From NCBI RefSeq assembly GCF_900116625.1, contig NZ_FPBE01000005.1, positions 113,729 to 177,728 on the forward strand: a stretch of 64,000 bases of DNA, written 5' to 3'. This DNA comes from Idiomarina abyssalis. Lineage in GTDB: Bacteria > Pseudomonadota > Gammaproteobacteria > Enterobacterales > Alteromonadaceae. A model generated the notes under the pieces. The model did no database searches, was not told the origin of the DNA, and was given only the letters and a program-made list of their open reading frames with translations. A program made the translations under genes and the position numbers. Shown one piece after another: positions 9,070-17,876 of this stretch (positions are counted from its first letter, which is position 1; each line of letters starts with the position of its first letter).

Positions 9070-9969
9070 ATGGTCACTATGGAACGTGTTGATACACCTA
9101 CTCAGAAGCTGGCACCTATGCCAAGCATGCTGTTGCGCTCACTGCTAACCTTGCAGCGCAGTGACGAGTCTGAGGCCGAATCAGAGACTTTATGCAAAAG
9201 TTACTCTATTCCTGCGCCTACAGAAAAACACCTGAGTCGTTATCATCAAGCGTTTAATGGTTTTGTCAGCGATGTCCCTTTAGCTATGCTTTACTGTATA
9301 GCCCAAAGAGCACATCTTTCTCAAATGCTGGATGACAGTTTTCCCTGGCCCGCACCCGGTCTCGTTCATGTCAGCAATAAAATCGAACGACATCAGGTTA
9401 TTTCTGCACAAGCTCCTTTTCAACTGATTTCAAAAGTCAAAGTCCCTAAACGTGGCCCTGATGTTTCTCCACGCCGTTTGCGTCCGCAGTTCGTGGTGGA
9501 GTTTTGGCAAAACAACGAAAAAGTAGCCACCTGTTCCAGTGTCTATCAGGTCATGAGTGGCCAAAGCCAGGCTCCCTCGAAAAAAGCAGCAACACCGATA
9601 AAGCCATTTGAACCGGAAGCTGGCTGGGAAAACATCAGCCATTGGCAGTTGGGCAGCGGTATGGGCAGGCGTTACGCGAGAATTTCCGGTGACTTTAACC
9701 CGATTCATCTGCACCCTCTGGTATCGCGCTGGTTTGGGTTTGAGAAGCCTATTATCCATGGCATGTACATGATGGCGAGAGCTCAGGCTGAACTTGAAAA
9801 GCGCCAGCAAAAAGCCGTTACTTATATTGACGTTACGTTCAAACGACCCGTTATTTTACCGGCTCGGGTACAGCTCTGGGCATCAGAAGAAGAGGATAAA
9901 ACCAAATACGAAGTAAGAAGCAGCGATCATGTTTCCTTAAAACTAGAAGGGTCAGTCCGTTTCGACTGA
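9070..9969 (+). CDS. MaoC-like (R)-specific hydratase family protein
   Basis: 299-residue hot-dog-fold protein. The C-terminal half has the MaoC hydratase signature YARISGDFNPIHLHPLVSRW then FEKPIIHGMYMMARA, where the Asp and His of the DFNPIH motif are catalytic in (R)-enoyl-CoA hydratases. The N-terminal half resembles a degenerate second hot-dog domain, as in double-domain members. It starts at ATG 9070 after GGAG. Expected substrates are acyl-CoA or acyl-carrier thioesters; which one is unknown. It stands alone between two hairpins and is convergent with the amidohydrolase gene. Confidence 0.85.
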   Translation: MVTMERVDTPTQKLAPMPSMLLRSLLTLQRSDESEAESETLCKSYSIPAPTEKHLSRYHQAFNGFVSDVPLAMLYCIAQRAHLSQMLDDSFPWPAPGLVHVSNKIERHQVISAQAPFQLISKVKVPKRGPDVSPRRLRPQFVVEFWQNNEKVATCSSVYQVMSGQSQAPSKKAATPIKPFEPEAGWENISHWQLGSGMGRRYARISGDFNPIHLHPLVSRWFGFEKPIIHGMYMMARAQAELEKRQQKAVTYIDVTFKRPVILPARVQLWASEEEDKTKYEVRSSDHVSLKLEGSVRFD

Positions 9970-9974
9970 CCCTT
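9947..9974. terminator. Probable bidirectional terminator
   Basis: AAGGGTCAGTC and GACTGACCCTT form a perfect 11-bp stem with a six-base loop between two convergent genes. The stop codon of the MaoC gene lies inside the right arm, so the hairpin is partly coding. Confidence 0.65.
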
Positions 9975-9982
9975 AAAAAGAC

Positions 9983-11257
9983 TTATTGGTGTTTATAAAC
10001 CTTACCGTCTTTCATCACAAAACTGACATTTTGCAATAAGGTAACATCGTCCAACGGGTTTCCTTTTACAGCCACGATATCCGCTAGTTTACCTTCTTCA
10101 ATGTGACCAATATCATCATTTTTAAGCAGCTTGGCAGCTATGGAAGTTGCTGACTGAATCGCTTCAGCTTCGGGGACACCTGCTTCTACCATGTATTGGA
10201 ATTCTAACGCGTTATCACCGTGAGCGGATACGCCACTATCGGTACCAAATGCGAAATTAACCCCCGCTTTATAGGCTTTTGCAAAAGTGTCCTGAATTTT
10301 AGGGCCTATTTCGCGCGCTTTCGGTCTGACAACGTCCGGAAAGTAACCATCAATTTCCGCTTTTTCAGCAACAAACTTGCCGGCCAGAATGGTGGGCACC
10401 AGATAGGTTCCGTGCTCTTTCATAGCCGCTATTACTTCGTCATCCATGTAAGTACCATGCTCTACCGAAGTAATGCCGGCTTTCACTGCCCGCAGCATAC
10501 CTGCTTTACCATGGGCATGTGCTGCAACATGAAAGTTGTAGTCATTGGCAATATCAACCAGACCTTTTAGCTCTTCGTCAGTAAACTGAGGGTTGTCGCC
10601 GCTGCTGGCCATACTCAAAACACCGCCGGTTGCGGTAATTTTGATAAAGTCGGCACCGTCTTTGTAGTGCTGACGTACTGCTTCGCGAGCATCTGCGGCA
10701 CTATTAATAACACCATCTTTAGGCGTCGGACGCCCCATCAGTTCTTCTTTCCAGCCGTTTGTCGGGTCGGCATGTCCACCGGTCGTTGCCAAAGATTTCC
10801 CTGCGGAATAAATTCTTGGCCCGTCAACCACACCAGCATTTACCGCATTACGTAAAGCAATAGTGACGTTGTCGGAGTCCCCCGGGTTTCTTACCGTTGT
10901 GAAGCCAGCTTCCAAGGTTTTCATGCCATAGTGTTGAGCTTTCAAAGCAAGATCAGCAGGGTTCTCAGTAAACTGTTTTATATAAGAGTCAGGCCCGGAC
11001 TGACCGTCAAGGTGAACGTGTAAATCAATCAAGCCAGGCAGACAGGTATGTGCGCTTAAATCCGTAACCGAAGCATCACCTCCGGGGGCGTTCACTTTAA
11101 CGGCAGTAATTTTGTTGTCAGTGACTTCAATATAGCGCTCACCGGCAAGACGACCGCTTTCACTGTCAAACACATTTCCGCAATGCAGCCATTCACCAGC
11201 CTGAGCGGTGTGTCCTGCTAACGCTACCGTTAAACCTATAGCTATTTTCTTCAACAT
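9983..11257 (-). CDS. Secreted metal-dependent amidohydrolase (imidazolonepropionase/Xaa-Pro dipeptidase-like)
   Basis: 424 residues. An N-terminal signal peptide ends near residue 20 (HTAQA). The amidohydrolase TIM barrel shows the metal ligands in order: HVH at 80-82 in [11 protein letters not shown], the carboxylated-Lys site in [28 protein letters not shown] and [13 protein letters not shown]. This set matches the group annotated as imidazolonepropionase-like or as carboxypeptidases and prolidases, so the likely substrate is an N-acyl amino acid or a dipeptide in the periplasm. Assignment to a binuclear hydrolase is firm; the substrate is not. Confidence 0.92.
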   Translation of the reverse strand: MLKKIAIGLTVALAGHTAQAGEWLHCGNVFDSESGRLAGERYIEVTDNKITAVKVNAPGGDASVTDLSAHTCLPGLIDLHVHLDGQSGPDSYIKQFTENPADLALKAQHYGMKTLEAGFTTVRNPGDSDNVTIALRNAVNAGVVDGPRIYSAGKSLATTGGHADPTNGWKEELMGRPTPKDGVINSAADAREAVRQHYKDGADFIKITATGGVLSMASSGDNPQFTDEELKGLVDIANDYNFHVAAHAHGKAGMLRAVKAGITSVEHGTYMDDEVIAAMKEHGTYLVPTILAGKFVAEKAEIDGYFPDVVRPKAREIGPKIQDTFAKAYKAGVNFAFGTDSGVSAHGDNALEFQYMVEAGVPEAEAIQSATSIAAKLLKNDDIGHIEEGKLADIVAVKGNPLDDVTLLQNVSFVMKDGKVYKHQ

Positions 11258-11349
11258 ACTTCCCCCTGATTTTATTTTACTCTTTATGGTCTGTGATACT
11301 CCGAACCGTTACGAATTGCAACGCCAGCGATCACTATTGCGACCAAAGG

Positions 11350-11802
11350 TTAATCTTTATCGACAGTTACCTGAATTGGGGTTCCCCAGAGCTCTCTAAT
11401 TTCAGACTCATGTTTCAACAACGAAGCTAAGGTGTAATTCGACAGGAAGTTATAGAAGGTTTCTTTGCCTTGGTTGATTAAGCTTTTCAACTCACAGACA
11501 GGAAATATAGCGCACTCGGGCTTATGGCAGTCTATCCAGTATTCATCGCCTTCCAGTCGCCTAATCACTTGATCAAGACGTACATCGGCAGGGTCAACCG
11601 CCAGTAAAAAGCCTCCGTTTTTGCCACGGCGAGTTTCTATCAGCCCCTCTTTCCCAAGCTGATGAACCACCTTATTTAAATGATTTCTTGGCACGTTAAA
11701 TATGCCACTTAACTCATCGATGGTGACTCTTTCATTGTCTTCTTTCGCTGCCAGATACATCAGCACTCGCAAGCCGTAGTCTGTATACTTTTTTAATTGC
11801 AT
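11350..11802 (-). CDS. nsrR: Rrf2-family Fe-S regulator, NsrR-like
   Basis: 150-residue winged-helix regulator. The helix-turn-helix lies at about 25-60 (NVPRNHLNKVVHQLG), followed by the wing TRRGKNGGFLL. Three cysteines, Cys92, Cys97 and Cys103, are spaced C-x4-C-x5-C exactly as in NsrR, where they hold a nitric-oxide-sensitive iron-sulfur cluster. Normal length for the family. It is followed after 92 bases by the amidohydrolase gene on the same strand. No recognisable nitric-oxide detoxification gene (hmp, norV, ytfE) is nearby, so its targets are elsewhere or unknown. Confidence 0.88.
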   Translation of the reverse strand: MQLKKYTDYGLRVLMYLAAKEDNERVTIDELSGIFNVPRNHLNKVVHQLGKEGLIETRRGKNGGFLLAVDPADVRLDQVIRRLEGDEYWIDCHKPECAIFPVCELKSLINQGKETFYNFLSNYTLASLLKHESEIRELWGTPIQVTVDKD

Positions 11803-11817
11803 GCGTGCGTATTACCT

Positions 11818-12759
11818 TTATCGGGGTTCTTGTTTAAAGACCAGTTGACGACCGCCACGAGTGCTCAATATCAGGCGCTCCTTATCATCAATATTCACTT
11901 GATAAACACGCTCGAGTACATCGCTAAACTCACGCGACAAAGCGTTGGCTGTATCACTACAGGCCATTTTCGTGCTGCCTGTTAAGCGGATCTGCGCAAG
12001 CTCGCCACCCATGTTGTAATGTCCAAAGTAGCGATTGCACCCATTAAAGCCCGCCAGTTGATTGTCCTCTAAAAACTGGATGGTGGCAGGTTTGGACTGA
12101 ATTGCATGCCCCTCAAACTCTGATAATTCCCAGCTGACGCCCTGAAGCAACCATTCGCTGTCTCCGCCACATCCAGAATACATCCGGTCAGACTCCTGTA
12201 AGTCCACCTGATAAGGATATAAACGGCCACTCATTGAATCGCGACATAACCGGTCAATAACAATCAGGTGTTTATCTGTGGTCGACTCTATACGCCATTC
12301 GTAAGGCTGGGTTGATACCACTTGCGCAGGTTTTAAATCGATAATGGCTTCGCTTTCCGGGGTTGTTAAGGCCATATGCTGAGGGTTTACTGCCACTTGC
12401 CAGAAGGGTTCATTACCTTTAGCAGTAAAGTGTTTGGGCAAGGCCCCCTGTTCCACACACAGCGGCATGTCCTGGCCACGCCAGGTAATATCTGCTTCGT
12501 TACCCTTACTCCAGAACTCAGTGACAGGTTCGTTATCATTTGAATAACGGGCTCCTGAACCGCTCACCGCTTGTGTCAGCAGTTCTTGCTCAGCTCCATA
12601 ACTTAACAGCAAACCTTGCTCTTGCTGCAATACACTCAATTCACTCGCACCACATTGGTAAGCAACGGGTGCCTTCTCTGCTGGCGATACAAGCGCACAG
12701 CCTGACAGCAGTGTTGCAGCGAAAAGAGAGAGACTTCCTTTTACGGTGATACCGGGCAT
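11818..12759 (-). CDS. Three-domain lipoprotein: MliC-like, KGNEPFW (COG3650) and META domains
   Basis: About 313 residues. A lipobox ends LLSGC, giving lipidated Cys21 if translation starts at the ATG at 12759; an ATG three codons upstream sits directly on the ribosome site and is less likely. A segment at about 35-100 (YQCGASELSV, SGSGARYSN, EFWSKGNEADITW) resembles the lysozyme-inhibitor MliC fold. KGNEPFWQVAV opens a COG3650-type module. The last third (WELSEFEGHAI, TIQFLEDNQLAGFNGCNRYFGHY, TKMACSD) is a META/HslJ domain. Probably an envelope stress or lysozyme-resistance protein anchored to the outer membrane; this is inferred from domains only. Confidence 0.85.
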   Translation of the reverse strand: MPGITVKGSLSLFAATLLSGCALVSPAEKAPVAYQCGASELSVLQQEQGLLLSYGAEQELLTQAVSGSGARYSNDNEPVTEFWSKGNEADITWRGQDMPLCVEQGALPKHFTAKGNEPFWQVAVNPQHMALTTPESEAIIDLKPAQVVSTQPYEWRIESTTDKHLIVIDRLCRDSMSGRLYPYQVDLQESDRMYSGCGGDSEWLLQGVSWELSEFEGHAIQSKPATIQFLEDNQLAGFNGCNRYFGHYNMGGELAQIRLTGSTKMACSDTANALSREFSDVLERVYQVNIDDKERLILSTRGGRQLVFKQEPR

Positions 12760-12778
12760 ACTTGCCATCCTGTTATTT

Positions 12779-14542
12779 TTAATTGTTAAGATAAGATTCT
12801 ATAGTATGTGCTGGTGATTGCACTAACTCCTCAAACTCATTTTGAGTAATAGGCCTGGAAAATAAAAAGCCCTGACCTTCGTTACATGCCATTTGCACTA
12901 AAAGCTTAGCTTGCTCAACTGTTTCAATGCCTTCTGCAACAATTGAGCATTTAAAATTGTGAGCCATTAACACGATAGTACCTACCAGCTGTTGGTCCGA
13001 TGAATTGCTCACTAAGTTCATGACAAAACTACGGTCAATTTTAATCACGCTAATTGGTAAATTCCGCAAATAAGACAATGATGAATAGCCCGTACCAAAA
13101 TCATCCATCGCTACGGTAACTCCCGCTCGCGTCAGTACTTCCAGTTCATGCTGGACTTTCTTCAGGTTCTGCATGACCGCAGATTCCGTGATTTCCACCT
13201 GTACCTGTTTGGGCTCGACCTTGTGACGTTGGCAACACTCCAGAAGATCCGAAGCAAAAGTTCCGGTTACCATCTGTTGAGGGGACACATTTATTGCCAA
13301 CACAAAACTGCCATCAACAATGTTCTGTTGACGCCATTTCGCCAGCTGTTTTATCGCATGTTCAGCAACCCAGTCTCCTATCGCTCTGATATCACCGGTT
13401 TGCTCCGCCAATGGGATAAACAGCGCGGGCGATATGAACCCCTTTTCTATGTGTTGCCAACGAAGTAATGCCTCTGCGCTGGTTATCTTACCGGTAACTA
13501 AGTCGTACTTAGGCTGGAAAAACAACTGAAGATCATCGGCTTCTAAGGCTGCTCTCAAGTCGTTTCGTAAACTAATACGATCAGCCAAATCACGATGCAG
13601 CTCGTCAGAAAATAGCCCGACAGGTGGTGTTCCTTTCTTTGGTAAAGCCAGGGAAGCCTGACGTATCAGTTCATCCGGCTCTATATTATTGTCCAGAGTA
13701 GAGCTTATTCCGGCCCGGGCAGCGATAGTGATAAGTAAGGTTTCGTAATCGTGATCGCCGCTGGCAACATCAACCAGTCTATGCCCTTTACGCATGAGTT
13801 CGGCATCTAACTGCGCTTCAAACACGACAACATATTCCTGTTGCCCCCAGCTACCAATGAAGCTGCGGGCTGGTGCTTTACTTTGTAATAACAGCGCCAG
13901 TTCACGCGTAAAAGCTTCGGCCAAAGGGTAACCATGCAACTGAGCAACTTCTTCAAGTTCATCAATAACCAGAAAAACAACGCTACAGCCTTTATCGGAG
14001 CGCACCATTGCATTAACTTCCTGCAGAATTGCCCGTCGGTTAGGTAACCCGGTTAGCATGTCCTCAAGAACGAGCTCTTCAAGCTCCGCCGAGCGTTTAC
14101 TTGCAATGGCTTCGTAAAATAACGACGCATCTCGTCTCGCCTGCGAACGATAATGGACCTGCAAAATGTTACGCAGTCGCTGTAAAATTTCTTCGTTATC
14201 AAAGGGCTTAGTTAAAAAGTCGGTAGCACCCAATTCAAGTGACCGGAGCCGCGTTTCTTTATCGCCCTGAGCTGTCAACATAACCATTGGCGGAGCATCA
14301 TCGCCATAAGTTTGTTTCATATGTTTAAGTACTTCAGCACCATTCAACTCCGGCATTCTGTAATCTAACAGAATAAGATCCGGTTTAAATGAGGCCATTT
14401 TTTCATCAATGAGCCTGGGAGTTTGTATTCCTTCAATATACTGGTACCCAGCTTCTTCTAATAATGCGATGAGAAGCTCAATGTTGGTGTGATTATCATC
14501 AACAATCAGTACTCTGGCATTAGCAATATCCTTCGCTGACAA
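12779..14542 (-). CDS. Response regulator REC-GGDEF(degenerate)-EAL, probable c-di-GMP phosphodiesterase
   Basis: 587 residues. An N-terminal receiver domain (about 10-125) has Asp15-Asp16, phospho-acceptor Asp60 in LILLDYRMPELNG and the conserved Lys in FLTKPFD. A GGDEF-fold domain (about 155-300) keeps DMLTGLPNRR but has GSWGQQEYVVVF instead of GGDEF, so cyclase activity is lost. The EAL domain (about 325-575) is intact: SAEALLRW, INVSPQQ, VEITESAV, DDFGTGYSSLSYL, IKIDRSFV, VAEGIET and EGQGFLFSRP. The output is therefore c-di-GMP hydrolysis, probably gated by phosphorylation. No cognate histidine kinase lies nearby. It ends ten bases before the lipoprotein gene. Confidence 0.93.
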   Translation of the reverse strand: MSAKDIANARVLIVDDNHTNIELLIALLEEAGYQYIEGIQTPRLIDEKMASFKPDLILLDYRMPELNGAEVLKHMKQTYGDDAPPMVMLTAQGDKETRLRSLELGATDFLTKPFDNEEILQRLRNILQVHYRSQARRDASLFYEAIASKRSAELEELVLEDMLTGLPNRRAILQEVNAMVRSDKGCSVVFLVIDELEEVAQLHGYPLAEAFTRELALLLQSKAPARSFIGSWGQQEYVVVFEAQLDAELMRKGHRLVDVASGDHDYETLLITIAARAGISSTLDNNIEPDELIRQASLALPKKGTPPVGLFSDELHRDLADRISLRNDLRAALEADDLQLFFQPKYDLVTGKITSAEALLRWQHIEKGFISPALFIPLAEQTGDIRAIGDWVAEHAIKQLAKWRQQNIVDGSFVLAINVSPQQMVTGTFASDLLECCQRHKVEPKQVQVEITESAVMQNLKKVQHELEVLTRAGVTVAMDDFGTGYSSLSYLRNLPISVIKIDRSFVMNLVSNSSDQQLVGTIVLMAHNFKCSIVAEGIETVEQAKLLVQMACNEGQGFLFSRPITQNEFEELVQSPAHTIESYLNN

Positions 14543-14636
14543 AGCATATCCTTCTATCTTTCGATTCTATTAACTAATTCCTTACGTAACTTTTCTAAAA
14601 ACCGATGAGTTGGATCAAAAAAACACTAAAACTATT

Positions 14637-14655
14637 ATTGCGAATCATTCTTATT
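14637..14655. promoter_or_regulatory. Fur box upstream of the TonB receptor gene
   Basis: ATTGCGAATCATTCTTATT matches the palindromic Fur consensus (TGAnAATnATTnTCA core) at most positions. A second, weaker overlapping half-site (AATTATCATTCTC) follows directly. It lies about 75-90 bases before the receptor start, in AT-rich DNA suited to a promoter. Suggests iron repression. Confidence 0.7.
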
Positions 14656-14727
14656 TTAATTATCATTCTCGCCGCTTAATTCATTGAAACTGAAATTACT
14701 TTTCAAAAAAGGTCAATCGAGTCCGTT

Positions 14728-16860
14728 ATGAAAAAAACGATCTTAGCTAGCACCATACTCACAGCTCTGGCAGCTCCGGCTTTAGCAAATACCGCTGTCG
14801 ATACAGATATCGAGCAAATTAAAATTATTGGCAGTAAAACAGAAGCCCGCAATGTTGCCGGCTCAAGCGCCGTTATTGACGAAGAGCAGATGCGCATTGA
14901 AGTTCCGAGCGACATCAACCAACTGATGAAAACCATTCCGGGCATTTATGTCCGTGAAGAAGACGGCCAGGGCCTGCGTCCTAACATTGGCATCCGTGCC
15001 GCAACAGCTGGTCGTGTCAGTAAGGTCACTTTGCTGGAAGACGGCGTTATGATGGCTCCGGCGCCTTATTCAAACCCAGCGGCCTACTACTTCCCGACTA
15101 CCTTCCGTATGTCATCCGTTGAAGTATTAAAAGGTGCTCCTTTACTGCGTTACGGCCCACAGACAACCGGCGGCGTTTTAAACCTGGTAACAACACCTAT
15201 TCCTGAAGACTTTGGCGGACAAGTTCTGACTCAGTTTGGCGAAAACAGCAGCCGTGATATTCATGCTCATGTTGGTGGCACTGAAGGTCAATGGGGCTTT
15301 TTATTAGAAACCGTTCAACGCAGCAGCGACGGCTTCAAAGAAATTGACCGCAGCAGCCGCGACGCCGGTTTTGATATTGAAGACTATGTTGCAAAACTTC
15401 AGTGGACTGGCGAGCGCCAGAGCCTGTTGGCCAAAGTTCAATATTCAGAAGAAGTCTCGAACGAAACTTATCTCGGTTTGACCGATGCCGATTTCGCTCA
15501 GGATGAAAACCGCCGTTATGGCCTTTCTGAAATTGATCAGATGGATAACTCCCACAAAGGCTACAGCTTAAACTATGCGTTTGAAGCGACGGATAATCTG
15601 ACTTTTAATATTTTAAGCTACTACAACGACTATGCTCGCAACTGGTTCAAACTGGATGGCGGTAATGCATACGTCAGTGCGGCTAACAGCGGTGACGCCG
15701 ATGCATTAGCTATTTTGCAAGGCACTCAGGATGAAGCCGGTCTGAACTACAAAAACAACAACCGAGCTTATGAATCTAAAGGCATTGAAGCTAATGCTCA
15801 GTTTGCTTTAGGGACTCATAACCTTGAAGTGGGTGTTCGTGACCACAGCGACGAAATGGACCGTTTCCAGCCGGTTGAAATTTATGATCAGGTTAACGGC
15901 AGCCTTGTATACCAAGCCGAAGTTATGCCTACTGGCGGCAACAACCGTCTGGAAGGCGCTGATGCAGTCAGCTTCTGGCTGACAGACCAGTGGCAGGCAA
16001 CCGAAGACCTTAACGTCCACTTTGCACTGCGTTATGAAGACGTTGAGTCTTATCGTTACCAGTTTGCTGACACGGCTCGCGAGCAACTGGACAGCACACG
16101 TTCAAACGACAGCGACGAATGGTTACCGGGCGTATCCTTCACTTATGACGTGAATGATAACTGGCAGGTACTGGCAGGCGCTCATAAAGGCTTTTCGCCT
16201 TTAGGCGGTGGTGCGAAGGACTTCCAGGAACCAGAAACCAGTAACAACTACGAAGCCGGTGTTCGTTTTAATCAAGGTTCCTTCTTTGCAGAAGCCATTG
16301 GTTTCTACAGCGACTTTAGCGACACCACACAGCAGTGTTCAATTGCTAACCCTTGTGACAATGGCTCTGAATCAGGCTCTTATGTGCTGGGTGAATCAAC
16401 GGTAGCCGGTCTGGAATTACAGGCAAGCAATACCTTTGAATTGGGTCAGTTCCTTATGCCAGTTGATTTGGCTTACACCTACACCAAAGGTGAAATCAGT
16501 CAGGACAACGCGGTGACAGGTTTAATGGACGGCGATGAACTGAATGACATTCCGCAGAATACCTTCAGTGTTCGCGTTGCGCTAGATAACAACAAAGGCT
16601 GGGTAAACTATGTGGTCGGTAAATACATTGACGAAATGTGCGTCTCTGTTGGCTGTAACCGCGACAACAGCCGTTTCAACAAAACCGAATCACTGTTTGT
16701 GACCGACTTTGTCAGCCGTTATGAAGTCGACAACAACATGGCGGTTTATTTCAAAGTTGAGAACCTGTTCGATCAGCAGAAAATTGTTGCTCGCTCACCA
16801 CATGGTGCGCGTCCTAACAAACCTCAAACAGCTTCTTTAGGTGTGGAATACACTTTCTAA
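14728..16860 (+). CDS. TonB-dependent outer-membrane receptor, FecA/siderophore type
   Basis: 710 residues. A signal peptide is cut near ALA-NTA (residue ~21). The TonB-box-like IEQIKIIGS follows, then a plug domain (SDINQLMKTIPGIYVREEDGQ, GLRPNIGIRA, VEVLKGAPLLRYGPQTTGGVLNLVT cut short). The beta-barrel ends in NKPQTASLGVEYTF with a terminal Phe, as outer-membrane sorting expects. The plug most resembles ferric-citrate or hydroxamate receptors of the FecA group, but no FecA signalling extension is present. The Fur box upstream supports iron uptake. A clear terminator follows; no periplasmic or ABC transporter genes accompany it. Confidence 0.93.
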   Translation: MKKTILASTILTALAAPALANTAVDTDIEQIKIIGSKTEARNVAGSSAVIDEEQMRIEVPSDINQLMKTIPGIYVREEDGQGLRPNIGIRAATAGRVSKVTLLEDGVMMAPAPYSNPAAYYFPTTFRMSSVEVLKGAPLLRYGPQTTGGVLNLVTTPIPEDFGGQVLTQFGENSSRDIHAHVGGTEGQWGFLLETVQRSSDGFKEIDRSSRDAGFDIEDYVAKLQWTGERQSLLAKVQYSEEVSNETYLGLTDADFAQDENRRYGLSEIDQMDNSHKGYSLNYAFEATDNLTFNILSYYNDYARNWFKLDGGNAYVSAANSGDADALAILQGTQDEAGLNYKNNNRAYESKGIEANAQFALGTHNLEVGVRDHSDEMDRFQPVEIYDQVNGSLVYQAEVMPTGGNNRLEGADAVSFWLTDQWQATEDLNVHFALRYEDVESYRYQFADTAREQLDSTRSNDSDEWLPGVSFTYDVNDNWQVLAGAHKGFSPLGGGAKDFQEPETSNNYEAGVRFNQGSFFAEAIGFYSDFSDTTQQCSIANPCDNGSESGSYVLGESTVAGLELQASNTFELGQFLMPVDLAYTYTKGEISQDNAVTGLMDGDELNDIPQNTFSVRVALDNNKGWVNYVVGKYIDEMCVSVGCNRDNSRFNKTESLFVTDFVSRYEVDNNMAVYFKVENLFDQQKIVARSPHGARPNKPQTASLGVEYTF

Positions 16861-16885
16861 AAACCAATCCCTCCCTGGATTTGTT

Positions 16886-16917
16886 ATGGCCCCATTCTTA
16901 TGGGGCCATTTTTTTTG
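16886..16917 (+). terminator. Rho-independent terminator after the TonB receptor gene
   Basis: ATGGCCCCAT and ATGGGGCCAT form a perfect 10-bp stem with a TCTT loop followed by eight T residues. Confidence 0.92.
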
Positions 16918-16919
16918 GC

Positions 16920-17867
16920 TTATTGGGCTAAGCTGATCAGGTAATCCGCTAACGCACCCATGCCCGTTTTCTTAACACCGGCTACACGCTCGGCACTTTG
17001 ATTATAGTTGGTATTGGTATTCACATCGTAAACGTACAGTTCGCCTTTTGCGTCTTCAATAAACTCAATGCCGGCCACATCAATATCATTGGCCTTCAAG
17101 AATGCTTCCAGCGCAAAAATAATTTCATGGTCATTAAAGCGCTGTGTAATAGTGAATTTATTGGGTTGATTGTTCTCAGCAGGTGCTTCATTGGTTGGGC
17201 AAAACGCATCATCCACACTGCACACATCGGCCGGGCATAGCTCAAAGCCTTGCTCAGTGTTCACGTTAACCGCGTAAATAAATTTCTGCCCGACAAATTC
17301 GCTGCGAGTGATATGTGGTTGCTTTGGTTTAATGTATTCCTGTAACAGCCAGATGCCATCTAACGGCTCTTCATAATCATCGCTGTCGATATAGCTCTTT
17401 AAGCCAGCGACATCGTCAAACTTAATAACGCCTAAACCTTTACCCCCGCGATTAGGCTTTAAAATCAGCGGCCACTCGGCAAACTTTTCAGCCGCTTCTG
17501 TCAGCAGATCTTTTCCGACCACTGCCTGCGTTTTAGGTACGTTAAGGCCTGCTTTTTGTAACGCCGCATATTGCGACAGCTTACACACTTCCAGTGCCAG
17601 CACCCGGGAGCCATTAACCACGGTTCGGTTACTGTTTTCCAGCCAGGTTAATGCCATGCGAGTCAGCTCCGGTGCAAACCGATGGCCCCTTGTGTGCGAG
17701 GAGGCACTCATACGGTTATAGTAAACCGCATCTTCCGGAAGCTCGGAAAAAGGTATCACTCCCGTATCCAGGAACCATTCTTTGGCTTCTACGCCGCGCT
17801 TTTCAAACTCTGCTCTTAGCGGCACCAGCCACTCTTCATTTTCGTGCAGAATAACAATATCTCGCAT
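16920..17867 (-). CDS. ATP-grasp (RimK-like) ligase
   Basis: 315-residue ATP-grasp carboxylate-amine/thiol ligase. The ATP-binding segments are visible: WPLILKPNRGGKGLGVIKF (Lys and glycine-rich loop), WLLQEYI, and the metal site AGIEFIEDAKGELYVYDVNTNTNYN near residue 270. The N-terminal region (EDAVYYNRMSASSHTRGHR) is like that of RimK-type alpha-L-glutamate ligases. It is the second gene of an operon with an amino-acid permease nine bases upstream. This hints that the imported amino acid, or a peptide made from it, is the substrate. The acceptor and product are unknown. Confidence 0.87.
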   Translation of the reverse strand: MRDIVILHENEEWLVPLRAEFEKRGVEAKEWFLDTGVIPFSELPEDAVYYNRMSASSHTRGHRFAPELTRMALTWLENSNRTVVNGSRVLALEVCKLSQYAALQKAGLNVPKTQAVVGKDLLTEAAEKFAEWPLILKPNRGGKGLGVIKFDDVAGLKSYIDSDDYEEPLDGIWLLQEYIKPKQPHITRSEFVGQKFIYAVNVNTEQGFELCPADVCSVDDAFCPTNEAPAENNQPNKFTITQRFNDHEIIFALEAFLKANDIDVAGIEFIEDAKGELYVYDVNTNTNYNQSAERVAGVKKTGMGALADYLISLAQ

Positions 17868-17876
17868 GTATACCTC

